Source: Alicyclobacillus fastidiosus
Lineage (GTDB): Bacteria; Bacillota; Bacilli; Alicyclobacillales; Alicyclobacillaceae
DNA: 64,000 bases
Reading direction: 5' to 3'
Assembly (NCBI RefSeq): GCF_026651875.1
Contig: NZ_CP104067.1
Location: 1,054,001-1,118,000 of the forward strand
In this document: positions 1 to 7,982 of the stretch, one piece after another
Position numbering within the stretch: position 1 is the stretch's first letter
Layout: each line of letters begins with the position of its first letter
Program-made: the position numbers and the translations under genes
The notes under the pieces: model-generated
Databases searched by the model: none
What the model was told of the DNA's origin: nothing
What the model saw: only the letters and a program-made list of their open reading frames with translations

Positions 1-153
1 ATCGTTTTTCGGGTCGACTTTCTGGGACAAGAATTCCCCCATCTTCGACGCCACGTTTGTGATCTGCTCTTCACTAAACCCCATGTTCTGTGCTTTGTCG
101 ACGTGCTCACCCAAAAATTCGCGCCAGTGGTCAAAATTGTCGATTACGCTCAT
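1..153 (-). CDS. DUF3243 family protein (3' end beyond window)
   Basis: The reverse strand opens with MSVIDNFDHWREFLGEHV and continues for 51 codons to the window edge, so the C-terminus is missing. The opening and the following GFSEEQI stretch match my recollection of the small DUF3243 family (B. subtilis YmfJ-like), soluble proteins of about 85-90 residues with no established biochemical role. The ATG at 151-153 is preceded by a strong GGGAGGAG ribosome site (161-168), which fixes the start. No partner gene is visible because the downstream side lies outside the window. Confidence 0.75.
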   Translation of the reverse strand, partial: MSVIDNFDHWREFLGEHVDKAQNMGFSEEQITNVASKMGEFLSQKVDPKND

Positions 154-379
154 CGTATCGCTCCTCCCTAGATGACTGGTGTCCCCTACAATTTGCATCA
201 ATGCGGCGACCCGTATGCGGGGGAAAAATCGGAAGTCACAGGCGCCCGCGGCGCGTATCATCCGACTCTTTCGACGCAGTGAGCACCAGTGGCGAAAACG
301 AGCTGCTATGCGCGTGACATATCGCGGACAGGTTGTGCATAAACGTGGACAAGAGAGAGCCTGTGAAAGGGGCATGCAT

Positions 380-667
380 ATGAGAAGGAAAGTGGCCAAT
401 ATTACCAATAGCCGACAAAAAGCGTTTGTCTACACTTGTGCGTTGATTGGCCTGACCGTATATGGGGTTCCGCGTTTGCCGAGGCTGGAGCACGGATTAG
501 CCGGTACCTTTACGTTGGTGTGGCTGTTGTTCGTGGCACTCTGCGTGGGAGCGAATTTGTATTTCCTGTTTGGGGCGGACAAAGAGCGCAAACGCCTGCT
601 TGAACAGCAGGAAGTGGCATCACAGTCACGAGATCTGCGACACGAGGTTCAGCGTTTGCGCGGTTGA
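380..667 (+). CDS. small two-span membrane protein, unknown function
   Basis: This 95-residue protein begins MRRKVANITNSRQK. It has two hydrophobic segments, about residues 15-33 and 42-64, joined by a short loop, then a charged, coiled-coil-like tail rich in K, E, R and Q. The topology predicts both ends in the cytoplasm. The reading frame is open upstream to 179, but the ATG at 380 has a GAAAGGGG ribosome site 8-9 bases before it, and the upstream part does not look like protein. I do not recognise a family. It lies alone between a DUF3243 gene and dinB on the opposite strand. Confidence 0.6.
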   Translation: MRRKVANITNSRQKAFVYTCALIGLTVYGVPRLPRLEHGLAGTFTLVWLLFVALCVGANLYFLFGADKERKRLLEQQEVASQSRDLRHEVQRLRG

Positions 668-735
668 ATTCCGGATACTTAGCAAAGGCGCGCCAGAACT
701 TCTGGGTAAACAGCGAGTTGAGGCGCGTCAGGCGA

Positions 736-837
736 TTATTTCGCGTTGTGCGTCACCCAGGCGACGGCTCCAATTGCGCAAAGTACGCACAAGATGATGG
801 TCCCAATCGGATCTAGTGTGCCGTTCATGAATTCCAC
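736..837 (-). CDS. 33-residue single-span membrane microprotein
   Basis: A GTG codon at 837 starts a 33-residue frame, MEFMNGTLDP followed by a hydrophobic span of about 17 residues (IGTIILCVLCAIGAVAW) and a short polar tail THNAK. The GAGGAG sequence inside the last codons of dinB acts as its ribosome site, 9 bases before the GTG, so the peptide would be translated from the dinB transcript. An internal ATG at codon 4 is an alternative start. No family is recognised. Support comes from the ribosome site, the tight spacing to dinB and the clean membrane-span pattern. Confidence 0.45.
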   Translation of the reverse strand: MEFMNGTLDPIGTIILCVLCAIGAVAWVTHNAK

Positions 838-843
838 GTTTGA

Positions 844-2130
844 TTACTCCTCTTCAAACAGCCGGTCTTTTTGCAGCGATGTGCCGCGTGTGCGATGGTC
901 GCGCAGTGCATTGCTGTCATCCGGTTGAAGCATTCTTCCCTTGACGAGAATATCTTCCCCAAACCGGTTTCGCAATGCATCCGTTACCTTCGTCAGTTTT
1001 TCAAGTCGGGCGTTGTGTTCAAATTCAGCTCGTTGCCGAGGCGCGTGGAACAAGTCTGTTTGTAGTCCAACCTGCGAAAGTTCGTCTTTGCGCTCGAAGT
1101 CGCTCATCGTAATGCCGATGAGACGGAGCAAACGGCCTGCTGCCCAGTTCGATTGTAACAGGGATTGGGCATGCTGATAAATATGTTCCGTCAAATCTGT
1201 CGGGTACGGAAACGATTTCCTGCGCGTGACGGTCTCGCGGTTGTCGTATCGGATGGTGAGCGTCAGTACGCGCCCGGCGACTCCGTGTTTGCGCATTCTC
1301 CGCCCGACTTGATCGGATAAATTCAACAACACGGGCTTCATCGATTCGACGTCAGCCACATCATTCGGTAGAGTGATGGAGTGTCCAATACTTTTTGCTG
1401 GTGCGCGGTCAGACGACACAGGACGGTCGTCGCGACCGTTTACGAACTGTTTTAGCTCGAGGCCCCGCGTTCCGAACAGGTGCACGAGCAGACTATCGCT
1501 GGCTCGCGCCAATTGCTCCATTGTGTGAATGCCTACGGTGTGGAGCTTCGCGGCAGTCTTGTCGCCGACGCCGTGGACTTCCTCGACGGCCATCGGCCAG
1601 AGCAGGCGCTTAAAATTGGTCTGGTTGACCACGGAGATGCCCATGGGTTTTTTAAGGTTACTCCCCATCTTCGCAAAAAACTTACAGTCTGCGACGCCGA
1701 TGGAGCAGGGGAGATGAAGTTCATCGCGAATCGTGTCTTGAATGGTTTTTGCGATGATCGGCCCGTCGCCGAACTGACGGCTGCCAGTGACGTCCGCATA
1801 GCACTCATCGATGCTCACAACTTCAACGAGTGGTGTAAACCGCCGGATGGTGTCGAACACGCGTCTGGCATAGGCGCGGTAGAGGGCAAAATCCGGTAGG
1901 ATGAAGACGACGTCAGGACAAAGGCGTTTGGCTTGTTGAACGGTCATCGTCGTCTTGACGCCGCGCCGTCTCGCTTCGTAGCTCGCGGTGACGACAATGC
2001 CGTGCCGAGTTTCTGGACTTCCCGCCACTGCGGTTGGTTTGTTCGCATATTTGTCCGGTTCTTGTGCAGCGTGGCACGATGCGTAGAACGCATTCATATC
2101 GACGTGAAGGATCTGTCGAGGCGATGTCAC
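844..2130 (-). CDS. dinB: DNA polymerase IV (Y-family, translesion)
   Basis: A Y-family DNA polymerase of 428 residues that copies past damaged or misaligned template bases. The catalytic palm is clear: HVDMNAFYASC near the N-terminus carries the first metal-binding Asp, and SIDECYADVT carries the second Asp-Glu pair. The steric-gate region and the helix-hairpin-helix (VHGVGDKTAAKL) follow, then the little-finger domain (KSIGHSITLPNDV). The frame is open to 2172, but I place the start at GTG 2130 because GAGAGGAGG stands 9 bases before it; the upstream ATGs lack a ribosome site. The C-terminus ends FEEE with no obvious canonical clamp-binding motif. The gene is divergent from argR and may be co-transcribed with the microprotein at 736-837. 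Confidence 0.92.
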   Translation of the reverse strand: MTSPRQILHVDMNAFYASCHAAQEPDKYANKPTAVAGSPETRHGIVVTASYEARRRGVKTTMTVQQAKRLCPDVVFILPDFALYRAYARRVFDTIRRFTPLVEVVSIDECYADVTGSRQFGDGPIIAKTIQDTIRDELHLPCSIGVADCKFFAKMGSNLKKPMGISVVNQTNFKRLLWPMAVEEVHGVGDKTAAKLHTVGIHTMEQLARASDSLLVHLFGTRGLELKQFVNGRDDRPVSSDRAPAKSIGHSITLPNDVADVESMKPVLLNLSDQVGRRMRKHGVAGRVLTLTIRYDNRETVTRRKSFPYPTDLTEHIYQHAQSLLQSNWAAGRLLRLIGITMSDFERKDELSQVGLQTDLFHAPRQRAEFEHNARLEKLTKVTDALRNRFGEDILVKGRMLQPDDSNALRDHRTRGTSLQKDRLFEEE

Positions 2131-2238
2131 GTCTCGTGGCCTCCTCTCTATCATCAGTGTAATCGAACCCATGTTGTCACGCTATTTTCGGCGTTTCCGA
2201 AATAATGGACATTCTGTACCAGCTTAGGAGGGTATTGC

Positions 2239-2703
2239 GTGAAAGAACAGCGCTTGATGCGCATTCGCGAATTGGTGAGTCAGCAGGAAATTGAGACGCA
2301 GGAAGAGTTGGTCCGCGCGCTTGAGGATTCTGGGTTTGCCGTGACGCAAGCGACGATATCGAGAGATATCAAGGAATTGCAGTTGATCAAGGTCGTGGGC
2401 ACGAATGGGCGGTACAAGTACGCCATTCCGGTCATCGCTTCGAGTGTGACGCTGGAGACGCTTCGGCGTAAACTAGCCGACGTATTCGTGTCGCAGGCGC
2501 GCGCGCAGAATTTGGTCGTCATCAAGGTGTTGCCGGGCAACGCGCAAGCTATCGGCTTCATGATCGACAGCATGAATCAAGCCGGACTTCTCGGCACCAT
2601 CGCCGGAGATGACACCATCTTGCTCGTCTGCGCAGACGACGATGCCGCGACGAGGCTGTTGGAGACACTACTTCAACATACCGACCCACGAGCGGTTGAG
2701 TAA
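2239..2703 (+). CDS. argR: arginine repressor ArgR/AhrC
   Basis: A 154-residue transcription factor that senses L-arginine and controls arginine biosynthesis and catabolism. The N-terminal winged helix contains the recognition segment TQATISRDIKELQLIKV. A short linker leads to the C-terminal oligomerisation and arginine-binding domain with GLLGTIAGDDTILL, whose Asp pair contacts arginine in the hexamer. Length and domain order are normal. The start is GTG 2239 behind GGAGGG. In many Firmicutes argR sits beside recN and the isoprenoid genes; here it lies between dinB and cysK, so the neighbourhood is not the standard one. Confidence 0.93.
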   Translation: MKEQRLMRIRELVSQQEIETQEELVRALEDSGFAVTQATISRDIKELQLIKVVGTNGRYKYAIPVIASSVTLETLRRKLADVFVSQARAQNLVVIKVLPGNAQAIGFMIDSMNQAGLLGTIAGDDTILLVCADDDAATRLLETLLQHTDPRAVE

Positions 2704-2787
2704 ATCCTTCTGCGACCGTTGTTTCGGTCCGTCTACAGAGCGCAAGCCAGGTTTGGACGCAATTTTATCTTCGAGGAGTCATGCGAT

Positions 2788-3711
2788 ATGCCACTATATG
2801 ATTCGATTCTTGATCTCATTGGTCACACGCCGGTCGTTCGCCTAAACCGGATTCCGGGCCCAGACGGGGCGAGCGTCTACATGAAGCTGGAGGGGAAGAA
2901 TCCCGCCGGCAGTGTCAAGGACAGGCCCGCTTACAACATGATTGTAGAGGCGGAAAAAGAGGGGAAACTCGTACCGGGGAAGAGCACGGTCATCGAGCCC
3001 ACGTCTGGCAATACGGGTATTGGGCTCGCGATGGTCTGCGCGGCTCGCGGCTATCGTTGCATCATCACAATGCCAGATAACGCCACAGAAGAGCGCGTGA
3101 AGTTGCTCAAGGCATACGGTGCACAAGTGCATTTGACTCCGGCGAACCTGAGAATGCAGGGGGCCATTGACGAGGCGGAGGTACTTGCCGCCAAGACGCC
3201 GCACAGCTACATCCCGATGCAGTTTGAGAACCCTGCCAATCCAGATGCGCATCGACATACGACAGCCCTCGAAATCTTTGAGGACTTCGAGGGGAAGCTC
3301 GACGCGTTGGTACTGACGGCCGGCACTGGGGGAACGGTGACTGGTACAGGGGAAGAGCTGAAACGGCGCATTCCAGGGTTAAAGATCTACGTCGTGGAAC
3401 CAAAGGGCTCACCTGTGATCTCCGGCGGGAAGCCTGGACCGCACAAGATCCCAGGCACAGGTCCTGGATTCGTCCCGAAAAATCTGAACCGCGAAGTCTA
3501 CGACGAAGTATTGCTCATCGACGATAGCGAGGCCCAAACGATGGCTCGGCGGCTCGCGGCCGAAGAGGGCATTCTCGTCGGCGCTTCGGGTGCGGCATCC
3601 GCCTTCTTCGCCATTCAAATAGCGGGCGACTTGCCGCGCGATGCCCGCGTACTCTGTATGGCACCAGACACGGGGGAACGGTATCTGTCTTCTGATCTTT
3701 TTCAGAGCTGA
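2788..3711 (+). CDS. cysK: cysteine synthase (O-acetylserine sulfhydrylase)
   Basis: A PLP enzyme of 307 residues that makes L-cysteine from O-acetylserine and sulfide. The PLP-binding lysine is in NPAGSVKDRPAYNM, the substrate loop is TSGNTGIGLAM, and the phosphate-binding glycine loop is GTGGTVTGTGEEL. Near the C-terminus SGAASAF carries the serine that contacts the pyridine nitrogen. I chose ATG 2788, with GAGGAG 9 bases upstream, over the open frame from 2719. It could instead be a cystathionine beta-synthase-type paralogue, but the length fits a plain CysK. A hairpin terminator follows at 3869. Confidence 0.9.
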   Translation: MPLYDSILDLIGHTPVVRLNRIPGPDGASVYMKLEGKNPAGSVKDRPAYNMIVEAEKEGKLVPGKSTVIEPTSGNTGIGLAMVCAARGYRCIITMPDNATEERVKLLKAYGAQVHLTPANLRMQGAIDEAEVLAAKTPHSYIPMQFENPANPDAHRHTTALEIFEDFEGKLDALVLTAGTGGTVTGTGEELKRRIPGLKIYVVEPKGSPVISGGKPGPHKIPGTGPGFVPKNLNREVYDEVLLIDDSEAQTMARRLAAEEGILVGASGAASAFFAIQIAGDLPRDARVLCMAPDTGERYLSSDLFQS

Positions 3712-3868
3712 TAGCGATTGGGAAATTTTTTGACAAATTCGGTCGAAAGATAGGTCCTAAGACTCATGAAGAATAAAACATGCAGACGATATACTTATTC
3801 ACGTAGTGTAGACCGTAATTCTACACTGTACCTACGAAACCCCGATTCTGTTGCGCGTATGCGTAAAA

Positions 3869-3899
3869 GCCTGCCAGACAACTGGCAGGCTATTTTTTT
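3869..3899 (+). terminator. rho-independent terminator after cysK
   Basis: A perfect 9-bp stem (GCCTGCCAG / CTGGCAGGC) with an ACAA loop is followed by a T-rich run TATTTTTTT. It lies 158 bases after cysK and only 26 bases from the end of the convergent gene at 3925, so it may stop transcription from both sides, though the T-run favours the plus strand. Confidence 0.9.
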
Positions 3900-3924
3900 A
3901 CCGCGCACACTTTTCCCCACTTCG

Positions 3925-4854
3925 TCACTTGGACGCCTTGGCTAGAAGCTGTGCCGCTTGCTGTAAAGCTGACGCCTTTTTCTGTTCGTCGGATGTCATC
4001 TTGGACAGGATGGGTACCATCGCGGCGCTGTCCTTTTCGTCTGCCTCTCGCTGGAGCGCCGCCTCGAAAGCGCTGTTGTCGCCCTGTAGGCGAAGAGCGG
4101 ACTGAATCAGTTGCAGCGCATGCGACGTGTCCTGTTGGTGCACGAGCACTCGTGAGGTCTGATGCGTGGAAAACGCCGTTTGTAATGCGCTCACATAGCT
4201 TTGCATCGCACTCTTCAAGGCCGCTTGCCCGCGTGCGTCAGCGTCTGTCGCCCGGCGATAGGCGGCCAAGGACTGACTCAGTTGCACAGTCGTCTCCTGT
4301 GTGGAAGGGCAAGCGGATAGGTTCGATTTGGGTACCGTACTGCCCGCCGACGACGGGTGTTTTTGCGATGGCCCCGGTGCACTTTGGCTGCTGCCGCGAG
4401 CGCTGAAGAGGCCGGGCGGGGGAGATTGTACACGTTGGTCTGGGCGCGTGTGATTTCCTTCGTCCGCGGACTGATTGCCAACTTGGATGGCGACGGACGG
4501 CAACGCGCCGTTCTGATAGCCGGTGCCATTCGCCTCTGCTGCGCCTGGAGCGAAGTTTTTGTGGCTCGATGGCCCATTGTGTGTGTACTGGGAAATCGCC
4601 TGCTGGAATTGGGTGATAATTTGATTGAGGTCCGCACCCGCGTAGATAGACGTATTGCTCGATCCGTTGGCCGACTTCGACGGATTGTCGTGAGGATGCG
4701 CTTCTGATGTGACCTGGCGGTTTACCCGAGAATCGTCCGAGCGGTGCGCGTGCGAGCCGTGTCGATGCACATCCGCGTAGGCGGTATGAGAATTCCACGT
4801 TGCGCCCACCAGCGTAACAGCCGCCACGGCAGATAACAGAATAGACTTCCGCAA
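3925..4854 (-). CDS. secreted protein of unknown function with low-complexity linker
   Basis: A 309-residue protein with a classical signal peptide: positive start (RKSILLSAV), hydrophobic core, and a probable cleavage after HTAYA, leaving a mature N-terminus DVHRHGSHAHR rich in histidine. Residues of roughly 30-180 are Ser/Gly/Asn/Pro/Gln-rich and likely disordered. The last 120 residues are Ala/Gln-rich and predicted helical (TVQLSQSLAAYRRATDADAR onwards), suggesting a small helical-bundle domain. GTG 4863 overlaps the ribosome site, so TTG 4854, with AAAGGAGG 8 bases before it, is the better start. No family is recognised. The histidine-rich start could bind metal or respond to acid pH, but this is speculation. 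Confidence 0.7.
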   Translation of the reverse strand: MRKSILLSAVAAVTLVGATWNSHTAYADVHRHGSHAHRSDDSRVNRQVTSEAHPHDNPSKSANGSSNTSIYAGADLNQIITQFQQAISQYTHNGPSSHKNFAPGAAEANGTGYQNGALPSVAIQVGNQSADEGNHTRPDQRVQSPPPGLFSARGSSQSAPGPSQKHPSSAGSTVPKSNLSACPSTQETTVQLSQSLAAYRRATDADARGQAALKSAMQSYVSALQTAFSTHQTSRVLVHQQDTSHALQLIQSALRLQGDNSAFEAALQREADEKDSAAMVPILSKMTSDEQKKASALQQAAQLLAKASK

Positions 4855-4998
4855 TCGACGCACCTCCTTTACATGATATCTAGTTCTTCGTCAGAGCTAG
4901 AAATCCTGTGGGGGTCATCTGGTCGACCTCGAAAAAACTATCACCTGCCGCGGGGGCTATCGTAGCGGGTTGGGCGGTCGCCTGACGGCCAAGCGCGT

Positions 4999-5220
4999 TT
5001 AGTCCTGCGGGCGCACGCTCGAGTACTTGCGGTCTACCGCCATCTGCCGAAGACGTTCGACGGAGAACGTGAATACGCCACCTGCGACAATCAGCGCCAG
5101 ATGTTCGAGCAGATGTCCGACGCCTCGGTCCAGAAGCAGCAGATTCGGCAGGAATACGATCATCGCCAGAACGGCGGACGCGTAGATGAGGATCACCTGT
5201 TGATTTGCCAAGCGATTCAT
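4999..5220 (-). CDS. small membrane protein, coupled to upstream gene
   Basis: A 73-residue protein (MNRLANQQVILIYASAV...) with two predicted spans, about residues 9-28 and 39-53, and a basic C-terminus (ERLRQMAVDRKY). The second span carries GHLLEHLALIVAGG, with two histidines and an AGG motif. The upstream neighbour has a similar arrangement. The ATG overlaps the stop of that neighbour (ATGA-type 4-base overlap), so the two are translationally coupled and probably form one complex. No family is certain; the paired histidines in a span recall membrane haem or metal-binding proteins such as CtaG/DUF1404. Confidence 0.6.
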   Translation of the reverse strand: MNRLANQQVILIYASAVLAMIVFLPNLLLLDRGVGHLLEHLALIVAGGVFTFSVERLRQMAVDRKYSSVRPQD

Positions 5221-5444
5221 GAACTCACCTCGCTATCCTCTTCCTGCGAGGCCCACGCCTCGCGGCTCGACAGGCGAGTCCACCATGCGATTTGCAGGCC
5301 GAATAAGCCCCCTGCGACAAGGAAGAGTCCGTGCACAAGAGCGTGATGTACGTCGGTTAGCTCTGACCATGCCGCGACGGACGGCCATTCGGCGAGTGTG
5401 ATCAAGAACAGTGCAACGACTAGTGTAAGTGGAACACGAGTCAC
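5217..5444 (-). CDS. small membrane protein with HALVHGLFLVAGG motif
   Basis: A 75-residue protein with a first span at about residues 4-22, which could also act as a signal anchor, and a second span HHALVHGLFLVAGGLFGLQ followed by an acidic tail (SQEEDSEVSS). The GTG at 5444 is preceded by AGGAGGG at a good distance; an ATG one base away is in another frame. The span shares the pattern H-x3-L/V-H-x2-F/L-L/I-V-A-G-G with the protein encoded next, suggesting an ancestral duplication or a split two-subunit membrane protein. Function is unknown. Confidence 0.6.
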   Translation of the reverse strand: MTRVPLTLVVALFLITLAEWPSVAAWSELTDVHHALVHGLFLVAGGLFGLQIAWWTRLSSREAWASQEEDSEVSS

Positions 5445-5628
5445 ATTCGTCCCTCCTAGAGGTGTGCTTTCAGGCAGTTCGAACCTGCGTGTGCGAGAAT
5501 CTATGCAATCTTGTGGCACTGGTTCGAATGTCTAGTTTTTATAGCTTAACCAGCTTGAGAGAGACATAAACGTGAAACACTGGAAATGGTCATAGACGCT
5601 ATCCGAAAGGCGCGAACAAGGTCTGCCG

Positions 5629-6522
5629 CTAGAGCCTGAGCTCGCGAAATCGCCCCACGACCTCGGTGGTGTCGAGCACAGTCATAAACGCGTGTTCGTC
5701 CGTCGCCAGCACAATCTCTTTCAGGTCGGCGATTTCCAGGTGCGTCATCGCACACAACAGGACGCCTCGCTCAGCGTGCGTGTACGCGCCCGACGCGCGC
5801 ATGATGGTGCTGCCCCGCGTCAGTCGATCCCCGATGGCCTTGGCCACTTCCTCTGGGTACGCCGTGACAATCAGCGCCGTCTTGCGCTGCTGAAAGTGCA
5901 TCAGGGCATTCACGACGCGTGACGATGCAAACATGCTGATGAGGGTGTACATCGCTGCGGGCACGCCGAACACGAACATCGACAGCAAGAGGACGATGAC
6001 GTTCATGATGAGCCCAGTCGATCCCACACTGCGTCCAGTCAAGCGGTGAATCACGAGGCTCAGGATGTCGGTTCCGCCCATCGACCCGCCGATACGAATG
6101 ACGATAGCCGACGACACGCCGCTCAACACGCCTCCGTAAAGCCCCTTCAAGAGCGGGTCCGGGGCGGTTTTAAAATGGAGGTGTACGACGTCTGTAAAGA
6201 CGGAAAACCCTAAAATCGCGAGTCCCGTGAGAAAGATGAACCGTTTCCCCAAGAAGCGGTAGCCTATCAAAAACAATGGGATATTGAAAATGAAGAACAT
6301 GGTGCCAAGTCCGATAAACGGCACGTAATGGTGAATCAACTGGGCGACGCCCGTCACGCCACCCGCGAGGATGTGCGCTGGCGTAAGAAAGTTGTTGACC
6401 GCGACGGCGCCGATAAAGTCGGCTGCAATCACCACCAAAAATCTCCACGTCCAAGTGATGGCCGGGTGGCCGTCCGAGCCGCGCATGTGAATCATCTGTT
6501 TCGTGGCATCTCTCACTCTCAC
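5629..6522 (-). CDS. YitT family membrane protein (DUF161 + DUF2179)
   Basis: A 297-residue integral membrane protein. About five hydrophobic segments run from residue 25 to about 200, including NNFLTPAHILAGGVTGVAQL and GGSMGGTDILSLVIHR, both typical of the YitT/UPF0750 family. A soluble C-terminal DUF2179 domain follows (ALIVTAYPEEVAKAIGDRLT...). The family is widespread in Bacillales; its substrate is not known. The first GTG (6522) has AGGAGCGG 9-10 bases upstream. It is divergent from the ytoI-dnaE unit across about 150 bases. Confidence 0.88.
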   Translation of the reverse strand: MRVRDATKQMIHMRGSDGHPAITWTWRFLVVIAADFIGAVAVNNFLTPAHILAGGVTGVAQLIHHYVPFIGLGTMFFIFNIPLFLIGYRFLGKRFIFLTGLAILGFSVFTDVVHLHFKTAPDPLLKGLYGGVLSGVSSAIVIRIGGSMGGTDILSLVIHRLTGRSVGSTGLIMNVIVLLLSMFVFGVPAAMYTLISMFASSRVVNALMHFQQRKTALIVTAYPEEVAKAIGDRLTRGSTIMRASGAYTHAERGVLLCAMTHLEIADLKEIVLATDEHAFMTVLDTTEVVGRFRELRL

Positions 6523-6669
6523 AACGACCGCTCCTACTCTGGTGTTCTAGTAAAGTCCGTTCTCGACCAGTGTACACTTGTTTGGCTGGATCGATTCTTC
6601 ACAAACATGCGGTACAATGAAATTACCGATTACTGCGTGTCTGAAACGGTCAGGGCTGGGGGAAGTCAC

Positions 6670-7977
6670 TTGGCAACGAAGCATCAGCAAATTCTCGATT
6701 ATATCGAATCGTTGGCGCCGGGGGCGCATATTTCGGTCCGGAAAATTGCGAGAGTGCTAGACGTCTCGGAAGGGACCGCCTACCGTGCCATCAAAGAGGC
6801 ACAAGGCGAGGGACTCGTCACGACCATGGAGCGCATCGGCACGGTGCGCATCGAACGGCAGGAAAAGCAGCAAATCGAGCGGCTGACCTTTGCCGAAGTG
6901 GTCAGCATCGTCGAAGGGACGGTCCTGGGCGGTCGCGACGGGCTGCACAAATCGCTCAACAGGTTCATCATCGGCGCCATGCAATTCGACGATATTACGC
7001 GCTACTTGAACGCTGGGAGCCTGATGATCGTCGGGAACCGCGAGCAGGTTCAGCGACTTTCGTTGAAAAGCGGTGTGGCAGTGCTCATCACCGGTGGCTT
7101 CACGGCGTCGCCGACGGTGGAACGGCTGGCAAACGAGTACGACCTCCCACTCATTTCTTGCAGTTACGACACCTATACGACGGCGCAGCTGATCAACCGC
7201 GCGCTTTACGACAGGCTGATCAAAAAGGACATTCTCTACGTCGAGGACGTCGTTCAAAAGCAGTCGCTGTCGACCTTGTGTGAGAACCAGACAGTGCGGG
7301 ATTACTACCGCGTCGTCGAGCAGACGGGGCACGCGCGCATCCCAATTGTCGATGCGGATGGAAAGCTCGTCGGCATTGTCACTCCGCGCGACATCGGCGA
7401 GGCGAGCGGCGACGAGCGGCTGGCGTCGAGGATGACCCGCCATCCGAGCACCGTGACCCCAAAGACCACCATCGCGTCGGCATCCCATCGAATGGTCTGG
7501 GAGGGCATCGAATTGATGCCGGTCGTTCACAATCGCAGACTGATTGGCGTGCTGAGCCGACAGGACGTCATTCGCGCGCTGCAGACGATGAGCAGCCAAC
7601 CGCAGGTCGGTGAGACGGTCGAGGACTTGACGCTCAGGAACTTCGAGGAGGTCGTTCTCGGTGACGGGACATCCGCCATTCGTGGAGACGTGACACCGCT
7701 CATGACGACCAGTGGCGGAACGCTTGCCAGCGGCGCCTTGACGACGCTCATTCAGGAAGCGGCGCGCGTGTGTTTGCGGCGCATGCGGCACGTGGATGTG
7801 ATCATCGAGAACTTGACGATGTACCTACTGAAACCGGCGGCGGTCGACAGTCGCATCGAAGCGGCGGCACAGGTACTCGACTTCGGTCGTCGATACGCGA
7901 AGGTAGAAGTCGTCGTCCGGGACAAGGGCGACGTGTTTGCGAAGGCGTTGTTGACCGCGCAGTGGATAGAGAGGTGA
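6670..7977 (+). CDS. YtoI-type regulator: HTH, DRTGG, CBS pair, hot-dog domain
   Basis: A 435-residue multi-domain protein matching B. subtilis YtoI in length and start (MATKHQQILDYIE). Domains in order: an N-terminal winged helix (VRKIARVLDVSEGTAYRA, residues about 20-45); a DRTGG-like domain with GSLMIVGNREQVQRL and a GVAVLITGGF strand (about 70-185); two CBS repeats (IPIVDADGKLVGIVTPRDI and ELMPVVHNRRLIGVLSRQDV, about 195-315); and a C-terminal hot-dog thioesterase-like fold (about 335-435). This suggests a DNA-binding protein that reads nucleotide and acyl-CoA ligands; neither ligand is proven. TTG 6670 is chosen by alignment to the family. dnaE begins 5 bases after its stop, as part of the same unit. 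Confidence 0.87.
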   Translation: MATKHQQILDYIESLAPGAHISVRKIARVLDVSEGTAYRAIKEAQGEGLVTTMERIGTVRIERQEKQQIERLTFAEVVSIVEGTVLGGRDGLHKSLNRFIIGAMQFDDITRYLNAGSLMIVGNREQVQRLSLKSGVAVLITGGFTASPTVERLANEYDLPLISCSYDTYTTAQLINRALYDRLIKKDILYVEDVVQKQSLSTLCENQTVRDYYRVVEQTGHARIPIVDADGKLVGIVTPRDIGEASGDERLASRMTRHPSTVTPKTTIASASHRMVWEGIELMPVVHNRRLIGVLSRQDVIRALQTMSSQPQVGETVEDLTLRNFEEVVLGDGTSAIRGDVTPLMTTSGGTLASGALTTLIQEAARVCLRRMRHVDVIIENLTMYLLKPAAVDSRIEAAAQVLDFGRRYAKVEVVVRDKGDVFAKALLTAQWIER

Positions 7978-7982
7978 CGAGA

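Noticed and set aside
6757-7791. 344-residue minus-strand frame opposite the YtoI gene
   Set aside because: Shadow of a well-supported coding frame; Arg/His/Asp-rich translation without domains.
7770-7982. N-terminal extension of dnaE by 71 codons
   Set aside because: It overlaps the end of the YtoI gene, has low-complexity Arg/Gly-rich sequence, and the family N-terminus begins at GTG 7983.
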